Of a DNA stretch of 42,150 nucleotides, positions 8,320 to 15,745 are shown piece after piece. This DNA is from a virus: positions 1 to 42,150 of IMG/VR virus record IMGVR_UViG_3300013126_000076; one strand, 5' to 3'. Numbering within the stretch: position 1 is the first letter of the stretch; each line of letters begins with the position of its first letter. The notes below the pieces were generated by a model. It did no database searches and was not told where the DNA came from. It worked only from the letters and a program-made list of their open reading frames with translations. A program made the translations under genes and the position numbers.

Positions 8320-8915
8320 ATTTGGCCATCCTCCCGAATAGGATAGTAAAAGTCTACCTGACGATAGGTATTTTTGTGATGAAAAAGAGGACGTCCCAGT
8401 TTGTCGGATGCTGCATAAAGTCGTTTGTTTTTCTTGAATAACACCTCTATATGTCCGGGCTTGCGACTGTGTTTTGGCTGATAAACTGCAATAACAATAG
8501 TGTTTTCAGGCAGGGACATCACATCTTTTGTTCCTATTTTTACAAATTCCTGATTGTTTTCAAACACATTTTTATAATTTTTTGCATACAGGATGCCGTT
8601 GTTTGAGGTGGTGACCGGATAGGTTTGCCTTCCTTGCCGTCCCCGGACCAATCTACCCTCCCGAAGATCCAATTGAGGGAAAGCCCGTTCATTTCGTTCG
8701 TGCAGATTGTCTAATAGGGCCGTGGTGAACTTGGCACAAAGACCACTGCTGTAATTGCGGGTCAGTTTACTCACATCTCCCATGAAAGTTTTGAATTCAG
8801 CCGGGGTAAGATTGGGTTTAACGATGGGTTGAGGCAAAATGCATCGGCCAGCTTCAAGACTGAAGCTGTTTGCTACCCCCAAGACCAAAGCTGCGGCTAA
8901 TAGTGTTTTTTTCAT
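8316..8915 (-). CDS. Exported CHAP/NlpC-like cysteine peptidase or amidase (probable)
   Basis: 199 residues. MKKTLLAAALVLGVANSFS is a textbook signal peptide. In the mature part SSGLCAKFTTALLDN gives a candidate nucleophile Cys60 at the start of a helix. KPGHIEVLF gives His155 on a strand, with the Cys-then-His order and ~95-residue spacing of CHAP/NlpC-P60 amidases. The overall similarity is weak, so the fold is an inference. It is the first gene of a minus-strand set with the 3D and SleB-type genes, preceded by both a host-type promoter and a late-type box. Together they look like a lysis module acting in the periplasm. Confidence 0.6.
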   Translation of the reverse strand: MKKTLLAAALVLGVANSFSLEAGRCILPQPIVKPNLTPAEFKTFMGDVSKLTRNYSSGLCAKFTTALLDNLHERNERAFPQLDLREGRLVRGRQGRQTYPVTTSNNGILYAKNYKNVFENNQEFVKIGTKDVMSLPENTIVIAVYQPKHSRKPGHIEVLFKKNKRLYAASDKLGRPLFHHKNTYRQVDFYYPIREDGQI

Positions 8916-8929
8916 TAGAGTAGGACCCG

Positions 8930-8956
8930 ATTATATCAGGGTCAAAAAATTGTAAA
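8930..8956 (-). promoter_or_regulatory. Host-type promoter with extended -10
   Basis: The minus strand has TTTACA (8956-8951), 15 bases, then TATAAT (8935-8930) preceded by TGA, a perfect extended -10. It points at the signal-peptide gene starting at 8915. The -35 lies inside a perfect 20-base inverted repeat, which suggests regulation. Confidence 0.5.
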
Positions 8957-8970
8957 GAAGATTCTTTACA
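8942..8970 (-). terminator. Hairpin with T-run after the endolysin gene, or operator
   Basis: TGTAAAGAAGATTCTTTACA (8951-8970) is a perfect inverted repeat. On the minus strand it is followed at once by ATTTTTT, the layout of a weak intrinsic terminator for the endolysin transcript. The stem is AT-rich, so it may instead be an operator over the -35 of the downstream promoter. Both readings are compatible with the sequence. Confidence 0.45.
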
Positions 8971-8994
8971 AAACGTTGTTCTTTTTGTTAATAA

Positions 8995-9002
8995 TATTTA
9001 TC
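8995..9002 (-). promoter_or_regulatory. Late-type box (GATAAATA) with long leader
   Basis: GATAAATA on the minus strand, 79 bases upstream of the next start codon (8915). This is unlike the tight spacing of the other boxes. If active, its transcript would carry the 8951-8970 hairpin in its leader, which could attenuate the lysis genes. Confidence 0.3.
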
Positions 9003-9017
9003 TTTTTGCAAAGATAT

Positions 9018-9536
9018 TCAAGCCTTGGCCAACAAATCTTTTATATATTTTCTTAAATTGCGGTTCCTGTTGCTCCACCCAAGTAAGAAAACCTTTAATT
9101 TGGGCCGGTTTTTAGATAAATTTTCATAAAAAGTCTGCCGTTGATCAATAATATCAAAAGCCAGATCCTTCGGATCTTTCTTGGCCATGAGACTGCGAGT
9201 ATATGGCCCAACAATACCATCTGCTGTAGCCCCTACACATCTTTGTAGAAATTTATTGGCTTGAGTACGACCTGTGTTTACACAACTGTCAAAATAACTG
9301 ATATAGGCAGGGAACGGAACTTGCGGAGCCGCACTTTTAAGCCAGTAATCTTGCCAAAAAATTTCATCTGCCTGCTCTCGGGTAAGATTTTTAATATCTA
9401 GCAAAGGATAATCACGTTGAGTAATCCCCATATTTGTGATTTTTCCAGGATCGTTTGGATGATTATATAATCCCCCTTCAGCTTCCCTGACAAACTTCAT
9501 CGCAATTTCAAATTCTTTTGATTTCTCACTAGGCAT
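9018..9536 (-). CDS. GH108-type endolysin (N-acetylmuramidase)
   Basis: 172 residues. FVREAEGGLYNHPNDPGK followed by TNMGIT is the GH108 signature with catalytic Glu20. Residues from about 85 on (FDSCVNTGRTQANKFLQ, ATADGIVGPYT) fit the paired C-terminal peptidoglycan-binding half (PG_binding_3). It cuts the glycan backbone; no signal peptide is visible, so it needs a holin or similar to leave the cytoplasm. The ATG at 9536 is chosen because AAAGGAG sits seven bases upstream; a longer frame from 9599 lacks this. The start overlaps the end of the HNH gene by eight bases. Confidence 0.9.
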   Translation of the reverse strand: MPSEKSKEFEIAMKFVREAEGGLYNHPNDPGKITNMGITQRDYPLLDIKNLTREQADEIFWQDYWLKSAAPQVPFPAYISYFDSCVNTGRTQANKFLQRCVGATADGIVGPYTRSLMAKKDPKDLAFDIIDQRQTFYENLSKNRPKLKVFLLGWSNRNRNLRKYIKDLLAKA

Positions 9537-10122
9537 TTGATTGCTCCTTTTGTTCTTTTTGATATTTAACCACCTCTTCACAAACTTCAATAAATTCATT
9601 ATCGCTCATGCGTTGTTTCATGAAATTTATACGACGATCCACCCACTGAACATTTCCTTCTATGTAACCTTTACTGGAATCTATGCGATCTAATGAAGCA
9701 GTATTTGTTAAATTTACTCTATAAATAGATGGTATTTCAATAAAAATACCACTTATCTTGCATTTAAAACTTTGTTTTTCTAAAAGATTCCAAAGATATT
9801 CAATATTCAAATTAAATTCTAATTTTCTTCTACTAGCATTACTTTTTAATTCCGTATAAAACTGTCTGGGTATTCCTTTATATCCTCGATAAACATGAGA
9901 TTCTTCACCTTTTATACCTTTGTTCCAAGTACCAAAATCTTTTCTCAAACATCCACAACTTTTTGTTGTTCCATTTCTTAGTGCACCACCTAAAATATCT
10001 TTAATTTTTCCACATGAGCATTTACATACCCAGTATTTGTCATGGGCTTTTGATATTTTTTCAGATTTTGCTAAAACAACAAACCTGCCGTAGTGGTTGC
10101 CTGTTAAATCAATAAATTTCAC
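9529..10122 (-). CDS. HNH-family homing endonuclease
   Basis: 197 residues. The N-terminus YGRFVVL followed by WVCKCSCGK and KSCGCL (Cys33/35/37 and Cys56/58) is the Cys-cluster module common in phage HNH homing endonucleases. The C-terminal half holds the nuclease signature ASLDRIDSSKGYIEGNVQWV, with a following RINFMK helix. Free-standing enzymes of this class spread by cutting related phage genomes. It begins with GTG overlapping the previous stop and ends overlapping the endolysin start, so it is cleanly fitted into the operon. Confidence 0.87.
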   Translation of the reverse strand: MKFIDLTGNHYGRFVVLAKSEKISKAHDKYWVCKCSCGKIKDILGGALRNGTTKSCGCLRKDFGTWNKGIKGEESHVYRGYKGIPRQFYTELKSNASRRKLEFNLNIEYLWNLLEKQSFKCKISGIFIEIPSIYRVNLTNTASLDRIDSSKGYIEGNVQWVDRRINFMKQRMSDNEFIEVCEEVVKYQKEQKEQSNA

Positions 10123-10367
10123 AAATCAAGCCCGTTTAAAATCTCTTTGATCTTTTTCAATGCTTCCCGTAGCTTGGTTTCTTTCTCGCCTTCCTCGTTT
10201 TCACCAATCCTGTAGTCGTTTGGTGTGTAAATGTTCTGGCTGGCCCCACTGTCCCGGTTGATTCCCGGATTTATCCGGCTTGCATCAGGTGCACTCATCT
10301 GGCCGGTGTTGCGAATGGTGCTTTCATAAACCTTCTCCAAATCAATTTGTTTCAGATAATCTTTCAT
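10119..10367 (-). CDS. Hypothetical protein
   Basis: 82 residues, unrecognised. Charged and probably partly disordered in the middle, with a C-terminal helix (REALKKIKEILNGL). Its stop overlaps the GTG of the HNH gene and its start overlaps the stop of the next upstream gene, so it is translated as part of a chain of coupled genes. Confidence 0.65.
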   Translation of the reverse strand: MKDYLKQIDLEKVYESTIRNTGQMSAPDASRINPGINRDSGASQNIYTPNDYRIGENEEGEKETKLREALKKIKEILNGLDL

Positions 10368-10564
10368 CAGCTGTAATATTTATCAAAATCTTTGGGCATG
10401 ATCAAATAATGATTTAGATTTTTAGCCAAAAGTTTTACTTTTTGCAAAATCTCCTCCTTTTTTTCTTTGTTTTTTTCCCGTTTATATTTTTCATACATGT
10501 CCAAAACAAGATCTGCTGTGATCTTTTGGTTCACAATTCCTTCTACCTTTTCACCTTTGGACAT
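10367..10564 (-). CDS. Small charged helical hypothetical protein
   Basis: 65 residues, unrecognised. The middle is Lys/Glu-rich helix (KYKREKNKEKKEEILQ). The ATG at 10564 is chosen over an upstream frame extension to 10627 because it sits five bases after an ATTAAATA box and avoids overlapping the divergent gene. It starts 18 bases from the divergent start at 10583. Confidence 0.6.
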   Translation of the reverse strand: MSKGEKVEGIVNQKITADLVLDMYEKYKREKNKEKKEEILQKVKLLAKNLNHYLIMPKDFDKYYS

Positions 10565-10577
10565 ATAAATATTTAAT
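10564..10577. promoter_or_regulatory. Overlapping divergent late boxes
   Basis: TATAAATATTTAAT reads as TATAAATA on the plus strand (10564-10571, 11 bases before the GTG at 10583). On the minus strand it reads as ATTAAATA (10577-10570, five bases before the ATG at 10564). The core TAAATATTTA is a perfect palindrome. The same geometry recurs at 39542-39555. Confidence 0.55.
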
Positions 10578-10582
10578 GTATC

Positions 10583-10795
10583 GTGAATAGTAAACGAAAA
10601 CGCATGCTTTTGGATGTGAAGCGCCATCCTTTTTATTATAAATTATGCGAAGCTTGTGACAATATCAATGCCAGAGACAGTGCATTTTGTATTTTTTGTG
10701 GAAATTATCGGTTTGATGAAAGCATTGTGCAGGTCAGTAAAAAAGCAGATGAAATGTTGACACAGGAAGAGGATCCTTTAAATTTTCTGGAATGA
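10583..10795 (+). CDS. Small zinc-ribbon protein
   Basis: 70 residues with one zinc-ribbon pattern, CEAC at 22-25 and CIFC at 36-39, followed by an acidic C-terminus (EEDPLNFLE). The GTG at 10583 fits the 11-base spacing from a perfect TATAAATA; an internal ATG at 10604 is the alternative. The partner is unknown; such ribbons often bind nucleic acid or protein. It overlaps the following small gene by ATGA. Confidence 0.65.
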   Translation: MNSKRKRMLLDVKRHPFYYKLCEACDNINARDSAFCIFCGNYRFDESIVQVSKKADEMLTQEEDPLNFLE

Positions 10796-10923
10796 GCAAA
10801 GGTAAAACCGCCAAATTAAACACGGTTCAGAACGGAAAAGGCGACCGTCCCCGAAGCATAAGCAAAAAGTTTTGGCAAAATTACGATACGATTCGTTGGG
10901 ACCTAAAGAAAAAGAAAAAATAA
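10792..10923 (+). CDS. Small basic phage protein with GKGDRPR motif
   Basis: 43 residues. The motif NGKGDRPRSISKKFWQNYD resembles a short protein type widespread in tailed phages (NGKGDxxR followed by an aromatic-rich stretch), function unknown. The ATG overlaps the stop of the zinc-ribbon gene, and the C-terminus is a run of lysines. It ends 12 bases before the end of the convergent propeller gene. Confidence 0.65.
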   Translation: MSKGKTAKLNTVQNGKGDRPRSISKKFWQNYDTIRWDLKKKKK

Positions 10924-10934
10924 ATTAAAATAAT

Positions 10935-12308
10935 TTACCCGGTGGGACCGCCCATTTGAACCAAAGGATTTGTGCAAACATTGAGATTCCAATTATTTTT
11001 ATTAAGAGGTGTTGCTGCCAAAAATTGAGTGGCATTAACATTTCCATAATAAACTTTTCCGTTTGGATGTACAACACATCCAAAAGCACTTAAAAATCCT
11101 GCGTATCCTGCAACCGTTATACCTGTAGTTATGGTGTTATTATCAGGATCCAAAACACTAAAATAAGTGGCTGTTGATGCGTGATTACCACCATGCATAT
11201 AAAGTTTTCCATTAGGAAACAATCTCATATCAAAACCTAAGAAATTGACTGTTGTTAAAGCTGTTACAGTATTGGAATCTGGATCAATCAAAAAAACAAT
11301 ACTTCTGTATCCCGGTCCTGTATATATTTTTCCATTAATTGCCACTGCTCCTTTGTAACAATAATTGCCACCAGCAGCATAAACAGGAAAAGTTGCTATG
11401 GATGTTATGCTGTTATTGCTCGGATCAATAACCCAAAAATAAGAAGATGAATCAGGAATACCATATATTCTTCCGTTTGGAGCCAAAACAGCACCATTAA
11501 AAAATGCAGGTTGATTGGCATTAATCGATGATGTGGAATTTAACGGAAATGTTCCAAAACTTGCTATGGTTGAAGCGTTGGGATCAATTACCTGAACGAC
11601 TGTGCTATTGTATGGGACTGTATATATTCTTCCATTTGGAGCCAAAACTGCACCAATAATTTTAAGGTTATTAACTGTTCCAACAATGGTTCCAATACTG
11701 CTAATGCTATTGTTGCTTGGATCAATTACACGAACTATGCTGTCGGTGTAAGGAATAGCATATATTTTTCCATTAGGGGCCAACACACCCTGTGCTATCC
11801 CTGAACTGGTTGTATCAAACGGCATTCCAAAACTTGAAACAGTATTTGTATTTGGATCAATAACAACAACCCATGTATTAGCCCCTCCTGCGTCGCCACC
11901 AAAAGCATATATTTTTCCGTTTGGGGCAATTGTAAGACTATATGACTTAAATCCACTGGGGACAGATCCAAATCTTTCACCATAAATTGCACTGGCCGGA
12001 CTGGTGTTCGTTTCGGCCACAGCACTCAGATAATATTGCAATGTGCTCCAATCGCTGATATGTTCTCCATTTATCCAACTGGGAACAGGAATTTCGCTGA
12101 TATCAGGAAGAGCACTAACACTAACATTTCCTGTGCTTTTATCGATACCCAATCGACTAAGAACCTGATTTACAACCCGGATTTCCCGAACACCCACGCT
12201 GCTTGCACTGAATGCGGGGGCAGTGGTTTCACCAGTGCTGGTCAATACATTTCCGGCATTGCCGAAGCTGCTTAGTCCCAGAAGTGCTAGATTTGTTGCG
12301 TTGCTCAT
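10935..12308 (-). CDS. Seven-bladed beta-propeller tail fibre, paralogue C
   Basis: 457 residues. The N-terminal ~115 residues are shared with the two paralogues upstream (DKSTGNVSVSALP, HISDWSTLQYYLSAVA) and probably anchor the protein to the tail. The rest is seven repeats of about 45 residues with an APNGKIY strand, a short loop and a VIDPxNNT strand, consistent with a seven-bladed propeller. All three paralogues end in NNWxxNxCTNP just before the stop. Propeller fibres usually bind glycans or surface proteins. It is the last gene of the fibre set in transcription order. Confidence 0.8.
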   Translation of the reverse strand: MSNATNLALLGLSSFGNAGNVLTSTGETTAPAFSASSVGVREIRVVNQVLSRLGIDKSTGNVSVSALPDISEIPVPSWINGEHISDWSTLQYYLSAVAETNTSPASAIYGERFGSVPSGFKSYSLTIAPNGKIYAFGGDAGGANTWVVVIDPNTNTVSSFGMPFDTTSSGIAQGVLAPNGKIYAIPYTDSIVRVIDPSNNSISSIGTIVGTVNNLKIIGAVLAPNGRIYTVPYNSTVVQVIDPNASTIASFGTFPLNSTSSINANQPAFFNGAVLAPNGRIYGIPDSSSYFWVIDPSNNSITSIATFPVYAAGGNYCYKGAVAINGKIYTGPGYRSIVFLIDPDSNTVTALTTVNFLGFDMRLFPNGKLYMHGGNHASTATYFSVLDPDNNTITTGITVAGYAGFLSAFGCVVHPNGKVYYGNVNATQFLAATPLNKNNWNLNVCTNPLVQMGGPTG

Positions 12309-12314
12309 AAATTT

Positions 12315-12419
12315 TTAGTTTTTGTTGAAAAACGGATTGGTAGGTGTGGCTCCCACATTACCGGTTCCGGTTTGCAGGTTGTCCCGGGCCATCTGTGCTG
12401 CATCTGTGGGTAAGCTCAT
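12315..12419 (-). CDS. 34-residue ORF between propeller genes
   Basis: It encodes 34 residues beginning MSLPTDAAQMARDNLQTG and ending TNPFFNKN, an ending like that of the flanking fibres (CTNPMFNK, CTNPIFNR). It begins five bases after the stop of the upstream propeller gene, whose last codons supply an AACAGG ribosome-binding-like sequence. It is either a real small gene or a remnant of a fourth fibre that kept its C-terminal coding tail. Confidence 0.45.
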   Translation of the reverse strand: MSLPTDAAQMARDNLQTGTGNVGATPTNPFFNKN

Positions 12420-12424
12420 GGTTT

Positions 12425-13735
12425 TTACCTGTTAAAAATTGGATTGGTACATATATTTGCGGACCAATTATTATTATTTAAGAAATTAAGCACCACTGCA
12501 CTTGTTCCTGTGTAAGGAGGGAAAATGACTTTACCAGAAGGATGGACTATGGCAGTTCCTATATATCCAGCTGCTCCAGCCAATGTCATATTTTTTGTGG
12601 CAGTATTATTACTTGGATCGATCACATGATATAAACTACCACCATCAAACGCATATATTTTTCCGTTAGGTGCCAAGAATGGAGTATTTGCATTAGTAAA
12701 ATTACCGCTCCCCGCAGTTGCAACAATGCTTGAGCAGGTGTTTGTGTTAGGATCTATGACCAAACAATATGTTTCTCCGTTTGGAGGACAATAAATCTTT
12801 CCATCCGGACCCAAAGCAGATCCATAAAATGATTGAGAAACATTTTTACCAAATGCAAATGTGGCAATTGCATCATTGTTTGAAGGATCCACTACCATTA
12901 CTGAAGAAGCACTATAGGGAATAAAATAAATTTTTCCATTGGGTGCGGTTATGGCTCCGACATATCTCGTGGATCCTGCGATCAAAGTGTTGGTTGAAAG
13001 TGTAGTTACCGAATCGTTATTTGTTGGATCAATGACCAAAACTTGTGTAACGCTAGTACATGGGGCACAATAAATCTTACCGTTGGGGCCCAATGTAGCT
13101 CCAAAAGTTCTTGCGTTTGATCCTGCAGGATAAGTGCTGCTGAAACTTGTGCTTGTGTTATTGGCTGGATTTATTTTTTGAATAAATGGACTATTTGTTG
13201 GAGCAGTGTATATGAATCCGTTAGTGGCCAGCACTGAAATATAATTGTTCCCCCCAGTTGTTATGTTTCCTATGTTTGAAACTGTGTTTGATACAGGATC
13301 GAAAACATATGTTGGACTTGATGCAGCAAAATATATTTTACCATTTGGAGCAAGACACCCCCCTACATTATTAGGTGTGGATCCTACTGAAACAAATTCC
13401 GCATAAACTGCGCTGGCCGGAATAGTTCTGTTTGTTAAAGCAATTCCGCTCAAATATGTTTGCAGTGTGCTCCACTGAGTTATGTGTTGTCCTTTATCCC
13501 ATCCCGGCACATTCAGTTCACCCAAATGAGGTTCCGCCGATATTGTTACAACCCCTGTTGATTTGTTGGTTCCAACCTGACTGGGAAGTTGTTTTATTCC
13601 ATTTAAAGTTAATACACCGGCACTGAGGGGACCCAAGGAAGGTGCAACATTGTTGCCTTCACTGATAAAAGCATCACCTAAATTTCCTAAATTATTTCTT
13701 GATGCTAAAAGACTTAGATTTAATGCCTTACTCAT
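12425..13735 (-). CDS. Seven-bladed beta-propeller tail fibre, paralogue B
   Basis: 436 residues with the same plan as its neighbours: a shared N-terminal anchor (TNKSTGVVTISAEP, HITQWSTLQTYLSGIA), seven LAPNGKIY...VIDPxNNT repeats, and the ending NNNWSANICTNP. Loop sequences between the strands differ strongly from the paralogues, as expected of receptor-contacting surfaces. An AT-rich palindrome lies just upstream of the ATG. Confidence 0.8.
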   Translation of the reverse strand: MSKALNLSLLASRNNLGNLGDAFISEGNNVAPSLGPLSAGVLTLNGIKQLPSQVGTNKSTGVVTISAEPHLGELNVPGWDKGQHITQWSTLQTYLSGIALTNRTIPASAVYAEFVSVGSTPNNVGGCLAPNGKIYFAASSPTYVFDPVSNTVSNIGNITTGGNNYISVLATNGFIYTAPTNSPFIQKINPANNTSTSFSSTYPAGSNARTFGATLGPNGKIYCAPCTSVTQVLVIDPTNNDSVTTLSTNTLIAGSTRYVGAITAPNGKIYFIPYSASSVMVVDPSNNDAIATFAFGKNVSQSFYGSALGPDGKIYCPPNGETYCLVIDPNTNTCSSIVATAGSGNFTNANTPFLAPNGKIYAFDGGSLYHVIDPSNNTATKNMTLAGAAGYIGTAIVHPSGKVIFPPYTGTSAVVLNFLNNNNWSANICTNPIFNR

Positions 13736-13737
13736 AT

Positions 13738-13765
13738 CGTTAAAATAATATAATATTATTTAACG
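13738..13765. repeat. AT-rich imperfect palindrome
   Basis: A 28-base inverted repeat with arms CGTTAAAATAATAT and AATATTATTTAACG, one base bulged. It sits two bases upstream of the ATG of paralogue B. It could be a hairpin in the mRNA leader, a weak terminator or a protein-binding site. Confidence 0.5.
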
Positions 13766-13790
13766 AAAAACGCCTAAATTATTAAAGGAT

Positions 13791-14165
13791 TCAGGAAGGT
13801 TTGACAGGCCAAACAATCAACCGAGGATCGCTTGCATAAGTCTGGGGAATGTCCCGAAGATTCTGACGATAGGTCACCCATTGTGCATTATTAGCCAGAT
13901 CCACATCCCGGAATTGTGTCCAATCACTTTCAGATAATAGACCATTACGCTTGGTTTTAACATCTGCCCAATAAGCAGCCAGACGGGTCGGATCTTGGGT
14001 AAGTTGCACAACTTGGGCAGTTCCAGCTGCAACCTGTTGATTCACATATTGTTCCCAAGTAATTTGGCCCCCACCAAAAGGATTAAAAGGTTGATCTTTG
14101 CGCATGCGGCAAATCACCACATCACCTGTTTCATAATATGTTCCACAATCAATGTAAATTGTCAT
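13791..14165 (-). CDS. Tail fibre assembly-like protein
   Basis: 124 residues. The C-terminal half (LLSESDWTQFRDVDL, WVTYRQNLRDIPQTY) matches the conserved sDWtq...WxxYRqxLRDip motif of tail fibre assembly chaperones and related fibre-tail proteins. Its place between two propeller fibre genes supports a role in folding or attaching them. It starts six bases after an AATAAATA box on the minus strand. Confidence 0.75.
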   Translation of the reverse strand: MTIYIDCGTYYETGDVVICRMRKDQPFNPFGGGQITWEQYVNQQVAAGTAQVVQLTQDPTRLAAYWADVKTKRNGLLSESDWTQFRDVDLANNAQWVTYRQNLRDIPQTYASDPRLIVWPVKPS

Positions 14166-14171
14166 ATATTA

Positions 14172-14179
14172 TATTTATT
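14172..14179 (-). promoter_or_regulatory. Late-promoter-like box (AATAAATA)
   Basis: On the minus strand AATAAATA ends six bases before the ATG at 14165 and overlaps the stop codon of propeller paralogue A. It would allow the assembly gene and the downstream fibres to be transcribed separately. Confidence 0.5.
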
Positions 14180-15536
14180 AACTTTGTTTATTAAACATTG
14201 GATTGGTGCAAACATTTATGTTCCAATTATTGTTTAACCGCATATCCATAACACCTATACCTGTGGTATCGTAGGGAACAAAAAATGCCTTGCCGTTTGG
14301 ATGTATCACACCTCCTTGGGCTTGAAGGGTGGGAAATCCTATGCTGGGTATGAGTTTGGTGGTTGTGTTGGTTTCTGGATCGATCACAACAACAAAAGAG
14401 TCCTGATTAGGAACAGTATATATTTTTCCGTTTGGAGCGAGAAATGCAGTTTGAGCGTTTACAGAACTACCTGCGGCACTTGTCCATGCTGGAATTGTGG
14501 TGGTACTATTATCTTGCGGATTTATAATCCCTATTCTGGAAGCAGGAACTGCACTACCCGTATTATGAGGAATACAAAATATTCTGCCATCTATGGAAAG
14601 TACTCCTCCTTCAAAATCCATAACAGATCCAAATGTGCCGAACGTATATCCCCCCACGAAACCATAAGTTGAAGAAGTTCCAGCATCTGGATCAATGACT
14701 GTAAAAATAGTTCCATAATAAGGAATGGTATAAATTTTTCCATTTGGTCCTAGTTGCAATCCGTTAAAATTTGTATCAACAACACTTGAAAAACTTCCTG
14801 TTGTTTCTGTTACAGGATCAAAAAATATTACTCCTGTAATTGTTGAATTTTTTTTAGGTTCATAAAATTTACCATTTCGAGCTAACATTGTAAATCCAAA
14901 TGTCCAAGGAGAGGTATTAATTGTTTGATTTACAGTATTCGTGGTTGGATCCAAAACAATTAATCGGGTTGTTGCACCCTGCATATACATTTTTCCGTTG
15001 GGTGCAAGCATAGTTTTTATAGATCCTGTAGAAGAACCTGCTCCATGGAAAAAAGTAGTTATAATTCTTTCACTATTCGGATCAATCACATACCCCTGTG
15101 TGGTTTGTGTGGTGTCCCACGGAAACATATATATCTTTCCGTTTGGGTGCACAAGCAATGAATTGCTATAACCTCTTGTGGTTCCAAATACCCGGAAATT
15201 GACTGCACTGGCTGAGATGTTGCGATTGCTATAAGCCACCGCACTTAGATAGGATTGCAATGTACCCCAGTTTGATATGTTACTTCCATTAGTCCAATCA
15301 GCTGCCTGAAGATCGGTGAGACTTGGTACAGCTGAAAGTGTGACCACTCCGGTACTGGCATTTGAAGCTATTCTTGTTAAAGGACCGCTTCTGTCGAAAT
15401 TTAAATTGGAAACACCTGCTGTAACCGGACCTGCACTGAATGTTGGCTGGGCTGTGCTTCCTCGGCTTACAAATACAGTTCCCGGTGCGTTAAACCCGGA
15501 CAAACCAAGTATTCCCAGTATGCTTGCACGACTCAC
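14178..15536 (-). CDS. Seven-bladed beta-propeller tail fibre, paralogue A
   Basis: 452 residues. It has the shared N-terminal anchor (SNASTGVVTLSAVPSL, NISNWGTLQSYLSAVA), seven propeller repeats (HPNGKIYMFP to HPNGKAFFVP) and the C-terminal NNNWNINVCTNPMFNK. The fifth repeat is the longest and most diverged. The start is GTG, nine bases after the stop of the 61-residue gene, in one transcription unit with it. Confidence 0.8.
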   Translation of the reverse strand: MSRASILGILGLSGFNAPGTVFVSRGSTAQPTFSAGPVTAGVSNLNFDRSGPLTRIASNASTGVVTLSAVPSLTDLQAADWTNGSNISNWGTLQSYLSAVAYSNRNISASAVNFRVFGTTRGYSNSLLVHPNGKIYMFPWDTTQTTQGYVIDPNSERIITTFFHGAGSSTGSIKTMLAPNGKMYMQGATTRLIVLDPTTNTVNQTINTSPWTFGFTMLARNGKFYEPKKNSTITGVIFFDPVTETTGSFSSVVDTNFNGLQLGPNGKIYTIPYYGTIFTVIDPDAGTSSTYGFVGGYTFGTFGSVMDFEGGVLSIDGRIFCIPHNTGSAVPASRIGIINPQDNSTTTIPAWTSAAGSSVNAQTAFLAPNGKIYTVPNQDSFVVVIDPETNTTTKLIPSIGFPTLQAQGGVIHPNGKAFFVPYDTTGIGVMDMRLNNNWNINVCTNPMFNKQS

Positions 15537-15545
15537 GGCAAAAAG

Positions 15546-15731
15546 TTATTTTTTCTCTTCCACACTGACAATACCGCGCAGAAAGAGTGTTCCAGAAGCA
15601 GGATCGATCCATTGTGCTTCTTTCATGATATTCTTGCCCACCTGACGTTCCACAATAACAGGTTTGGTCATTTGACCAGAAATGGGACTTACTTGGGGTT
15701 TGGGTTGCACAAATGGTACGTTTTTGATCAT
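15546..15731 (-). CDS. Small hypothetical protein heading the fibre operon
   Basis: 61 residues, unrecognised. Proline-rich N-terminus followed by a strand-like stretch (AQWIDPASGTLFLRGIVSV). It starts five bases after a perfect TATAAATA and directly precedes the fibre cluster, so a small virion or fibre-adaptor role is plausible but unproven. Confidence 0.65.
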   Translation of the reverse strand: MIKNVPFVQPKPQVSPISGQMTKPVIVERQVGKNIMKEAQWIDPASGTLFLRGIVSVEEKK

Positions 15732-15736
15732 ATTAT

Positions 15737-15744
15737 TATTTATA
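15737..15744 (-). promoter_or_regulatory. Late-promoter-like box (TATAAATA)
   Basis: A perfect T4 late consensus on the minus strand, five bases before the ATG at 15731. It would drive the 61-residue gene and the propeller fibre cluster. Confidence 0.65.
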
Positions 15745-15745
15745 A

